64,000 bases of DNA from Lepidonotus clava (Eukaryota; Annelida; Polychaeta; Phyllodocida; Polynoidae), in the NCBI GenBank assembly GCA_936440205.1, contig OW387140.1, forward strand, positions 22,069,659 to 22,133,658, in the 5' to 3' direction. The stretch's first letter is position 1. Every line of letters begins with the position of its first letter. The position numbers were made by a program, and so were the translations under genes. Below are positions 37,431 through 46,872 of this stretch, in pieces. The notes beneath the pieces were generated by a model that made no database searches, was not told the origin of the DNA, and saw only the letters and a program-made list of their open reading frames with translations.

Positions 37431-37514
37431 TCAATAAGGCTCGTCGTTAAGAAATTTCTTGAACATGTCGAATGCAGCAATGGGTTTGTCTGTAGGCACA
37501 AAATGACCTGCTCC
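37431..37514 (-). CDS. CTSA: CTSA last exon
   Basis: 27 codons and TGA. It encodes [18 protein letters not shown] with the catalytic His and ends FLNDEPY. The acceptor TTTTTTTGCAG precedes it. Confidence 0.93.
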   Translation of the reverse strand, partial: GAGHFVPTDKPIAAFDMFKKFLNDEPY

Positions 37515-40500
37515 CTGCAAAAAAAAATTACACAAAATACACCGACAAAGGGCAATACCATGTAAATTGGGTGTAACCGTTATCCACATGTAATAATGGC
37601 GAGGTCTGTAACAACGTTTTCAATTACTTTGTGTAAAGAATATGCGGATCAATTTCATAATTTCTACAATTACACGACAATTGGTTAATTAAAGAAGCGT
37701 TTGTCATGTCATATACGAGCCTTTGTTGATAAGGTCCCCCCTATGCACTGTAGCCTAATAAGAACATAGATGGTCCTCTATCACAAAGACGTCTTATTTT
37801 ATTAACTTGAATTTTGCATGACTTGGTTGCATGTTGTAAATCTGTGTATACTATGACTCACCCTGACGGTAACAAGGGTGAGTCCCTCGTACTGCTGCAC
37901 CTGCCCCGCCACCTGCCGCGAGCCGGCCTCGTCAACGTAGTACCACTCCTTCTGGTCGGACGTCACCTACAATAAGAAAAAGAGGGGTAGTAGTATAGGG
38001 AAATGTGGATCTGTACCGGGCGCATACATCTTTATTGTGGCATTCCATTGCAGTCTTGTGTTGAATTCTGTCATAGACTTTTGGTTCATGTAATTGCCCT
38101 ACATACTGGGCATTCAGGGAATTTTGGGTTATGCTCCATTACTCAATTTACTGTTCCACCTTGTAATTGGTAGCCGGTAACAGTCAACTTCGTTTGACCT
38201 ACCCAAGTAATGATTTCAATTACTCTCTTTGTAATGATCATCTATTCTATAAACGATAAGGTAGCCACAAAAAGGCAATATGATCAAGTCTGTGCATAAT
38301 CATTATTATATCCTCTGGGATTTTGTTCCAAATCTGCAGCAGAGATAGGCGTAGTAGTTTAATTTTATAGCAGCCTACTATATAATATTATGCAAATATG
38401 TATAACGATTAATTCTGCAGGGTAAACCTTCGATTTTTCGTGTATTGAACGAACTTTTTAATCCAGGGGATCAATTGCATAGATTCAAAGGCACAAACGT
38501 ATAGATAACTTATTTGAGCTGAATATGAATAATGGATCATTAAGAGAAGTAATTATTATATTATGTAAATTAACATTAACCACATCTGAATTTTATCAGT
38601 AATACATGCAAAATCACAGGTGCCTCGGAATTCCATGAGACAATTTAGAGAATCCTTGTATACATGTATCAAAGGGATTCAAGGGGGATTCCGTGTGCAA
38701 CTTTTAAAGAGGTTTCTTTTCTGGCAGCGAGAGGTTAAGAGTCCCTATATTATGCTTACCCGATATACAATGGAAGGCCAAGAAGATGACTATTGTGTGT
38801 TTTATTATCTTTTAATTTAACAGTCGTTATAGTTGTAATTATGGTAAAGAATACATGAAACCATTTGGTGTTTTTTATCTTTATTATTTGTCCTAAAGTA
38901 ATTACTAATTTTTGAATGCCGATTAAGACCATTGCGTTCAAGTAAAAGTGTTATCAAGTGTCATTTAAAACATTAGCCCTCAATTTGGGGAAGTACATGC
39001 ATGATGTAAATTCTATAAGGTAAGCACCTTTGGTCATAAATCTGATTATGTAGGCTCTACCCAATTGATATATGAAAGTTTTGAAATCCATGCTTTCGAG
39101 TGTAATACTATTTTACCACGAATGTTTCTTCGCGACAAACTATTGTGCTCTTTGTTTTGCCTCTGAAATTAATTACTGGTAAAGAGATCATGATAAAGGA
39201 AATTCACCAGGGTCAATGGTATAGACATTATATCCTTACCATACCTAAGGTTTTATAGTGATGCTGAGAAGAAATAATATTGTATTCTAGATCATTCGCC
39301 ATGTCATAAATATAATAACTAAAAAAGTATATATACAATGTTGTTAAGATGGGCGAATTCCTTGAGCTTCCTTAGTTATATGTATTCGGCAGCGATAAAA
39401 AAGACATAGAAGTCTAGGAAACGCATGCAATGTTCGCAATACCTTAAATGTATACAGATTCAGTAATGTCTGAATATAAGATCAGTTGGTTAAAACCACA
39501 AATATAAAAGTGTTATGTAAAATAGTCCAGTGTGTTTGTTGCCATCTTCAAATAATATTAATCTTATCAGTTATATCATCCATGGAGCCTGTTCAGTGGC
39601 ATGGATATGAAGCCGTTCCAGCGCTGCCTTCCATCTAGTTTGTCAGCGATGTAATAAGCTATATTCAGTACTCCCGACACGTTAGTTGGAGAGTGTCTAT
39701 TCGCAGGTTACTGCATGGCGTGTTTACGACCAACCTTCCACCTGGGATAACGAAATAATGTAGATAGTTTATTATCATTATTCCATTAACAAAATTAAAT
39801 ATAGATATCTATCTTCGAGCTTGATATGGTATAAACGTGGGACGTGGGCCTATATATATGTACAAAAAGAATGATCACCGTTACAATTAAGTTTATTCAG
39901 TTTTTGTGTGTAAGTTACAACAATAGCCCGTTTGAGGAAGATGATAGCCTATAGGCCTTATAGATATGGTTAAGGTAGTTTACCCTTCTTATATAATTTT
40001 CCCCCATTCTCTTTACTTTTTCGATTGTGCTGTGTGACTTTCTGAACATCAGAATTTCTTGTTTCTAATTCGAAATTTGTTCGTAATTAAATTTGGTCAT
40101 TATCACAGAAAAGTAACCAGCCACAGAGTCAATATTGATTTCAGGGTCATCCGATTCACTTACCCCAGTTAAAACCGCTGCTGTCGGTGCCCCGACCACC
40201 GCTTGTCGTACGGCTGGTAGCGGACTCCCCCCGACTTGGCGCGTCTCCTCTCCCTTTTCTCCCTGGAGGGGTCAGGACCCCTTTCAGGGCCCTTGTCTGG
40301 ACCTTGTCGCTCCTCTGACTCCCTATCCTTGTGTTGAGACCTCCGTGGGACCCGAAGTGAGATTCTCCGCAGCTCGTCTATGTCTAAGCTGCAGGCGCCA
40401 AGAAGTCTGAGGGCTGTGACGGCGGCCAGAGACATTTGGTACCTGTCGGGGGTGTCCCCGTGTTGGAGGGTGTCCAGCAGTCGGACCAGGGGCACGGCGG

Positions 40501-43500
40501 CGCACTGAACCCCCGCCTGGGTCTCCCTGAACAGCCGGTCACGCCATTTGACGGCGGGTGGCAGCCATCTCCATACATTCTCGTCAACCCGTTTTATGCC
40601 CTCAGCCAAACATTTCAGGTTAGCAGGGCGGGGGTTGTCGGTGAGAATGTCCTTAACGTCCCAAGAGGTGGCGGGCTTCTCCCAGAAGTAGCTCACCATG
40701 GAGGAGACGTCCTCGGACACTGGAGGCCCGGTGGCCGTCACCTCAGCAGGCTGCACCTCGGACCAGGCCCACTCACATTCCTTTTCCTCCTGTGTTTTGC
40801 TGGTCCTCCTTTGTTGGCTATTGAAATGATTCGCAATCGAATCTAATTGTCCCTTTGAAAATGAAGTCGCCCTGGATCTGGCAGCCTCCCCCCGAAAGGT
40901 CACCGCCGGCTCCTCTTGAGGGGGTGAGGCGGGCGGCGACCTGTGGATTATGTGCTCCTCTCTGGACCATTCAGACACGAGCGCGTGTAATTCCTCCAAA
41001 TTGTCCTCAAATTTCTCCTTCTTACAAGAAACGTAATCAAATTTCTCCTTCTTGACATGAGCCTTTGCCTCTTCAATTTTGGAATGGTACTTGTCGTCAT
41101 GATTGTCTTCTCCTGGCTCCCTTTTACACGAAGAGAGATGTAAGTTCTCCGACATTGATCGAAAATAGTTTGTCATTTTGGGGAAAGGAGGAGTTCACAG
41201 AGTAAGGGCACGAGCGACGTCGGTGCGGTCGGAAGGCAGTGGTCAAGTAAACGGCGTCTATTTGCGTTTAACTGGCAAAGCGCAATCTCCAAGCAGTTAC
41301 ATTGCTTTTTCAAAGGTTGAGTCGTACACGCTTGGAGAAAGTGTAATAGTCTATTTTCAATTATAAACCATGCACATTTGTCGCCCTATAGGTTCCTAAA
41401 TAGTTTGCTTTGTACAGTATCTATTAAGTGCGTATAGATCTAATTCCTTAGGCCCCTAATTATCATGGTTTTGGTCATTTTCCTTACCAATTTCTTTTGA
41501 TTTTTCATTAACCAAGAATACCTCGATCATTGGTGTATCGATACTCGTAAATGGACTATGATCTGTCACAAACAATATTAGATTGTGTAATTACTATGAC
41601 AAAAAGGCCAGACATGGCTCGTTTAACATCGAATCTGGGCAAGGCGCGAAATGTTTTGAACTGGACGATACTTCACTACAGGGAATTCAAGTGTGTTAGT
41701 TGTAGCCGTCTACAGACACAATTCAAAACAAATACCTATAGGCCTATACGCATTCTGAGACAAGGAATACACGATTGCATCCAATATTCAATGTCATTAG
41801 CCAATATTTGAGTTGTTGCCATTAGTGATTTTTACTCACTCTTCAGATAATGGTAATGCAAGCAAATAATGCTTATATTTCACAGATTATGACAACCTTT
41901 ATTATACGTGCGCGATACTGATAATACAGTACGCAGTTTATATTGTGTTTATAAAAAGCACAAGTACTTTCTCGTCATTTGGCCACAATCAAAGAGCAAA
42001 AATGAGAATATCTAAAATATCTAAAAGTATCTATGACCTACCTTCAGTGGTAGTGTATCCACAAACCATTCATCGCCAAGGAAGTTGCAAGCCATGTCAA
42101 CATCACCGTTATAGACAAGAATCCGCCCACCCTAGGAAAATTATATATATCGGAAATTATACGTATAACATTTCAAACCAAATATACACAGTGACATCCC
42201 GAGTGACATGCACTTGATAAAATATGAAGCTACTTTAACTTGATCTTCAATTGCACAAAGTGATTGCATAAAAAAATCGACATTTTTCATAATATCAGAT
42301 GGTTGCATAATCTATAGTGTTTAATCAAACCTATCTACAGTACATAACATAATGCCATCTTACATAAATCTGATTCTTAATTGTTGGTTAACAAAGCAAC
42401 AGATTTATTATGTCATGAATACTTGTACTTGAAAATAGATAGACCTATGTAAGTCCTCATCTACTTAGGGGAAACAGCCCAAAAATTGTGCTCACGATTG
42501 TACACTTACTCATTAGTAAAGAGTTACATTTACCTATAAAGAGTATGTAGCATATGAACTGGGACTGGTATTTGAACTGTTACCTTGTTTAGAACTTCCA
42601 TATACTCCTTGGAAACGTTTTCATATGTTTTCTGGTATGTTTCCGACACAACAGCACTGAAGATAAGATTTGTAAGGAGCTTGTCATATACTTGTGACAT
42701 CATACAAGGCATAACGATTTTCATGTTCAAATAATGCCAATAATGTAAACCACTTCCCCTACCTACTTAAAAGTTGTGTCAGTTTGCCCAACGAAATATT
42801 TCTTTGTTATCCAATGCTTCTTTGGTACGTTGGTTTTATATGCAACAAGCCACTGACCATATTTATATATATAATCTTTTTGCATACATCCTAGAATTAT
42901 TTCGAGCCTGAAGGTCCTAAATCACTATACAACTTGAGCTTCGCACACAGGATTGATATGATTGTTTGAAATTGGCATTTTGGAGGTGTTTTTTTTTACA
43001 CATGTATACAAAGTATGTTGTTTATAATAGGTGGGATGTCTCTGTGACATTGTCATATCGCAGCTCACGTCGTGTTGTGTATTACACCCCCTTCAGCCTA
43101 AAGCCCCATACCCACAAGGCGATTTTGACTGACTTGGCCTAATCGATGCTAGAATCGGCCGATTATTCTCTTAGAATCAGGTGATTCTATTACTGATTCA
43201 GATTACCAGCCAGTATGGTATATTGAAAGACACATGTTTGATAAGAGTCTGCCCTAAAATTGGCCGACTCTCCTAGTAGCTCTAGTCAGCCGATTTTAGC
43301 GCCGATGAGTCGGCCGACTTGGGTCAAAGTTGTCTATCGGGTATGGGGCTTTAGTTATGTGAGGTGGTCCCCGTGGGTGGACCTACCTGCAGGGGGCCCA
43401 GAACCTGACGTGGCCCGGCACGTGCAGGGCGTCCCTCACCTCGGGCCGGTTCAGGTACAGTATGGTAGGTGTGGAGTTAGTACAGAACATGCCTGATGCA

Positions 43501-45962
43501 TCACTCGTGTCCTCGTGAGGGTCAGGTACCTGTACCAGGACCATGCAAAGAGGTATTGTTCAGAGTGGTAGGCCCCAGATAATTTGGGGTAGGGAGAGAG
43601 CACTTGTCTCTATATGATACTGAGGAATATCGGGTTTGTTTAAAGAGTAGCTAGGCCTATTTCTTATTATATATTATAATATAAGATTTGAGTATTTCCT
43701 GGAAGTTAACACTTAAGAGCACATGTCTGTGCTAATTGATGAAATTTAAATCAGTCCTGATGGTTATTGTCCTATAAGTAGATAAGCCCATATTGTTCAG
43801 GTTCTATTGCTTTGGACAAGATGGTGATATGCCTATACCAGCCGTGCAGGTGCCAACATCTTTGTTTTGTGAATCTATCAGAAGGTATACTACCTGGGCC
43901 GTTATGCTGATGGGCCTTGTCATGTTGTTCATGACGTTAGGCGTAGACATGGCGCCGAACGTTGGGGCCCCTCCTGCGCACTCCGAGTACAGGTTGTAAG
44001 GGTTGAGGCCAATCACCCAACATGTGAGGTACACCTCGGCAAACTGAGGGGAAGAAAAAGCACTTAGATCAACCGCACAATTTTCGTTTTTTTTTCAATA
44101 CAATGTCTAGGCCTAAGTCTAACCTGATCCTACAAGGTTAACACTGCCCCCCCCCCCCCGAGGTTATGCCCTTTAGCATTTTAAGTAAATGTTATCGAAT
44201 GTCTTGGAATGGAGCCACTGCTTCCAAAGGTATTCAGACACTGAGACAGCACAATTTTAGCTTAAGCATATACTATGCAAAGGACCATGCCAAATGTATA
44301 CCTCTGACTGCCCTTGATATGACCCTGGCAGTTCATTAGGGCGTAAAGCAACCTGTAACCAACTAATACCTCTGGTCAACGATTATTTCATCTCTCGCAT
44401 TGCTCCCCGTAATACTCGTCTTCATTTTTCTACCGATGAAATGTGTTATAAGCATCGCGGACCTACAGGATATTTTCAATGACTTGTGCACATAATAGCC
44501 AATGCTTTTAATCAGCTGTTAATGTAATTAACAAACCAATATTGCTATTAATGTATCAGTAGACATACCAGCCATTTGCAGGAATTGTTCTTCTTTGCCA
44601 TCTCTGAGAATGGACATTTCATTGCATCAGACCCTGGGCAACATGAAGAGAGAAGTTCCCTCCATTTTCTGTGAGAGATATTAGATATAGTTAAATGTCA
44701 CAAGGATCGTATGAGGGTTTGAATGTTTCGTATCCATGACTAAGTGAGGTATAATAATCAAAGGGAGCTAAAAGCAATGATTATTGTTTCAAAATATGAC
44801 AAAATTGTGCAAACTGAAATAACTATGAAAATACATTCTCAGAGTATAACTTTAGCCATTGGTACAGTATAAATCGTGATAACTAGCTATAACTTCACTC
44901 AAATTCCATAATACTCATGCCATGTATGCCAGAAAACAGCAATGTTTGTAAGCAAGATAATTTTGGTGGGTCACCAAAATTGACCTGGGATGAGTTTTAA
45001 TATAGGTTAAGTCTGTATTCAAAGTTTATATCTTACCACAGGCCTAGGCTATGGCCATAGAATATATTTTGATAGTCAACAGAATTTGCAAAATTTTGAC
45101 CCTACATTGTTTTTGGCTCCCTTTAAGCTTTTACGTCTTATTTGCATGAGGTCAGGCTACATATATCACATGATCCCAATATGTAAAATGGGGGTAAAAT
45201 AAGTATAAGTAAGTAGAACCTACCTTGCGCCGATCAAGCCATGGTAGTATGCAAAATAAACCATTGAGTTATCATTTAGTGAATTGTCGCTCAGACCATT
45301 TCCCACGGCAAAACCCTGGACATTTTAAAAGGAAGATGTGGGAGTGTTTTACATAATGCATCTGAGCTCTGTCAAATAAATGATTGAAAATAGTTTATAT
45401 GGAAAAGGATTTACATTATCATAAATATTGTTTGACTTCACAAAACTTTACAATTAAACTGTATTATAATCTACCCCTCCTATTGTATAGTATGTAATAT
45501 TACTGCAGCATACGTCACTATAGCTTATGGCTTTCGATGGGCAAGTACGGTCTTGTTATACAAGTTTCTAAGTTAATGTAACATTGAGAACTATCCCACA
45601 CATTCTACTATTCTTCTTTTCTAATATCTATACATGTGTACCGAAAAGCCACGCTGTGTTGCAGTCACGTCAGTGTGGTGAGAAACATAACCGATGCCAT
45701 AACCATAAATTATACATTGTATATTATATTGATTTTTAGTTTGTGGTTGTCATAATTCTGATCTTACATGAAAAAAGAAATAGAATATTATAAGTTTTAT
45801 TCAAACCTTAAAATTGAAGCGTTCGTCTTTTATAATTCTTGAAGACAGTGTTGGAACATATATGCCGCCATAACTCTCCCCCGTTATGTACAACGCCCTT
45901 CCGTGGTACTCCGGGAACTTGGTGTAAAAGGAACCAATCGCCGCAAAATTGTCGTCGGCTGT
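37431..45962 (-). CDS. CTSA: Lysosomal serine carboxypeptidase (cathepsin A / protective protein), C-terminal nine exons
   Basis: Nine minus-strand exons (45962-45807, 45315-45224, 44668-44569, 44043-43894, 43529-43387, 42656-42584, 42131-42042, 37966-37862, 37514-37431) join without phase error into 330 codons and a stop. All donors are GT and all acceptors AG. The peptidase S10 triad is present: Ser in TGESYGGIY, Asp in [11 protein letters not shown], His in [11 protein letters not shown]. Other family marks are [26 protein letters not shown] and DEWFVD. The closing residues resemble the C-terminus of vertebrate CTSA, which cuts C-terminal residues in lysosomes and stabilises beta-galactosidase and neuraminidase 1; the complex role is inferred. 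Vertebrate CTSA precursors have about 480 residues, so roughly the first 150 (signal peptide, WLNGGPGCSS region) are missing here. They should lie in exons beyond 64 kb, because a retroelement of more than 17.7 kb sits in the intron upstream of 45962. Confidence 0.93.
37862..37966 (-). CDS. CTSA: CTSA exon
   Basis: 35 codons, phase 0, from a TATTGTAG acceptor to a GTGAGT donor. It encodes the stretch [15 protein letters not shown] to GLTLVTVR that runs up to the catalytic His exon. Confidence 0.9.
37967..42041. other. CTSA 4-kb intron
   Basis: AT-rich, apart from a GC-rich insertion carrying the Gag-like ORF at 40169-41176. No other structure was recognised. It is much longer than the other visible CTSA introns (265-731 bases). 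Confidence 0.6.
40169..41176 (-). CDS. Solitary DIRS/Ngaro-type Gag-like ORF inside a CTSA intron
   Basis: 335 codons on the minus strand, same orientation as CTSA. The N-terminal third is acidic/lysine-rich ([11 protein letters not shown], repeated KKEKF). The block at about 180-285 ([55 protein letters not shown]) resembles the ORF1/Gag-like proteins of DIRS and Ngaro tyrosine-recombinase retroelements as I recall them. The tail is Arg-rich. No reverse transcriptase, recombinase or terminal repeats were found around it, so it is either a lone fossil piece or a captured gene. The open frame looks whole. GC content and codon use differ sharply from the intron on both sides. Confidence 0.55.
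   Translation of the reverse strand: MTNYFRSMSENLHLSSCKREPGEDNHDDKYHSKIEEAKAHVKKEKFDYVSCKKEKFEDNLEELHALVSEWSREEHIIHRSPPASPPQEEPAVTFRGEAARSRATSFSKGQLDSIANHFNSQQRRTSKTQEEKECEWAWSEVQPAEVTATGPPVSEDVSSMVSYFWEKPATSWDVKDILTDNPRPANLKCLAEGIKRVDENVWRWLPPAVKWRDRLFRETQAGVQCAAVPLVRLLDTLQHGDTPDRYQMSLAAVTALRLLGACSLDIDELRRISLRVPRRSQHKDRESEERQGPDKGPERGPDPSREKRERRRAKSGGVRYQPYDKRWSGHRQQRF
42042..42131 (-). CDS. CTSA: CTSA exon with catalytic Asp
   Basis: 30 codons, phase 0, encoding [17 protein letters not shown] and DEWFVD. This is one of the most conserved segments of the family. Confidence 0.95.
42584..42656 (-). CDS. CTSA: CTSA exon
   Basis: 73 bases, phase 1 after a split Ser codon. It encodes [18 protein letters not shown], with a possible N-glycosylation site NVS. 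Confidence 0.88.
42657..43386. other. CTSA intron containing a MITE
   Basis: The element at 43098-43354 ends about 30 bases from the splice donor of the next upstream exon; the rest is plain intron. Confidence 0.6.
43098..43354. mobile_element. Short MITE with long inverted termini (Tc1/mariner-like size)
   Basis: The ends are inverted over about 30 bases: CTAAAGCCCCATACCC at the left and GGGTATGGGGCTTTAG at the right, continuing imperfectly to TTTTGAC / GTCAAAG. Each end can be read as flanked by TA. The interior contains smaller repeated pieces around CGGCCGA. No coding capacity. Confidence 0.6.
43387..43529 (-). CDS. CTSA: CTSA exon
   Basis: 143 bases ending in a split Ser codon before a GTAGGT donor. 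It encodes [17 protein letters not shown] and [11 protein letters not shown], matching the CTNxT...YLN block of CTSA. Confidence 0.92.
43530..43893. other. CTSA intron, nothing recognised
   Basis: Plain AT-rich intron. Confidence 0.6.
43894..44043 (-). CDS. CTSA: CTSA exon
   Basis: 50 codons, phase 0. It encodes [16 protein letters not shown] followed by a Met/Asn-rich stretch with a possible glycosylation site NMT. This is the region of the excised linker between the two chains of mature CTSA. Confidence 0.92.
44044..44568. other. CTSA intron with a C-tract
   Basis: A C-run at about 44146-44160 is the only notable feature. Confidence 0.6.
44569..44668 (-). CDS. CTSA: CTSA exon
   Basis: 100 bases; completes an Arg codon from the preceding exon, then encodes [20 protein letters not shown] and NNSCKWL. 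The cysteines fit the disulfide-rich insertion of the family. Confidence 0.88.
44669..45223. other. CTSA intron, nothing recognised
   Basis: AT-rich; no element or exon was seen. Confidence 0.6.
45224..45315 (-). CDS. CTSA: CTSA exon
   Basis: 92 bases encoding [18 protein letters not shown] and [12 protein letters not shown], very close to the vertebrate protein. Confidence 0.95.
45316..45806. other. CTSA intron, nothing recognised
   Basis: AT-rich; no element or exon was seen. Confidence 0.6.
45807..45962 (-). CDS. CTSA: CTSA exon with nucleophile Ser
   Basis: 52 codons, phase 0, encoding [20 protein letters not shown] with the serine codon at 45873-45875. The acceptor GGTTACGCAG precedes it. 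It is the most 5' exon of the gene in the window. Confidence 0.93.
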
Positions 45963-46233
45963 CTGCGTAACCATAGACAGACATTTATGTTGACCTTATC
46001 TTATTTTTCATAAATTGGTCTAGGGCCTAAATCAGTAAATGTTTCAATCATAAGATGAGATGAAATCTTACTACTGTATACCTCCACTGTCACTTATTCA
46101 CTCATATACACAACCATATTCATCAATGTAATACATCTAAAAACCAAGGGCAACCTTGATGAAATGAGTCTTATTACTTGATAAAACCTTTTGAAAAGAA
46201 TGATTTTTTTGCTTAAAGCCTCTGTCGGGGTAC
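45963..46233. other. CTSA intron up to the retroelement insertion
   Basis: No exon was seen. The bases GGGGTAC lie directly before the LTR; the target duplication cannot be tested because the other end is outside the window. Confidence 0.6.
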
Positions 46234-46354
46234 TGTACTAATAGCTTAGTACTTTTAATATATTATCATCTTCTATAATTTAGTTATGATCAGACCTAGT
46301 AAGTCTACTTCTAGGCAGAGACATTTTGCGCTCCCAGCGCCACCTGTTAACCAG

Positions 46355-46362
46355 TATAAAAG
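46355..46362 (+). promoter_or_regulatory. LTR TATA box
   Basis: TATAAAAG within a block (GCGCCACCTGTTAACCAG before it) conserved between the two LTRs of the window. Confidence 0.6.
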
Positions 46363-46645
46363 GTGTTGTTAAGGTAGGGAGCGAGTTAGTTAGGAGTTAG
46401 AGTTTAACCATAGAGTTAGAAGAACTGCTTGGAGTAATACCTACGGCTCCTGCGCAGTATACTGGAGTTTACCAATACCAACAGCTTCGGACAAAGGATT
46501 GTGATAGAGCTAAGCACTAGGGCGGTGTTGTGGGCACTGGAACAACTTGTATTCTAAATGTGGTTGATCGCTGAATAGGAGATGGGAAGGTGGACTGATG
46601 GAGACTTATTCACTGTGGCTTTGACTCGGGATGAGATGTTAATTG

Positions 46646-46651
46646 AATAAA
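46646..46651 (+). terminator. LTR polyadenylation signal
   Basis: AATAAA, conserved in position in the minus-strand LTR, about 290 bases after the TATA box. Confidence 0.5.
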
Positions 46652-46824
46652 AGACCTTTCACTTTACCAGCTCCCTCATCGTCCATTTCTTTTGAACTAT
46701 TGGGGAATGGATGTATTAACGTTAAACACAGGCTGATCGACTCGATAACCTGGATGAACAACTCATGGATCAAATAACTATACACATCAAGCAGTATTAA
46801 ACCAAACACTAACAATAGTTCATT

Positions 46825-46840
46825 TGGTGGAGATTACCCG
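46825..46840 (+). other. Primer-binding site
   Basis: TGGTGGAGATTACCCG starts two bases after the LTR. TGG is the complement of a tRNA CCA end; the tRNA species was not identified. The left copy shares the first nine bases. Confidence 0.65.
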
Positions 46841-46872
46841 AAACATGACTTTTGTTGTTTTGCTCATCCTTG

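Larger units (their letters stand above)
46234..46822 (+). repeat. 5' LTR
   Basis: 589 bp, TGTACTAATAGC...AATAGTTCA. Its ends are defined by alignment to the LTR at 883-1500. It contains a TATAAAAG box and an AATAAA signal in the expected order. Confidence 0.85.
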
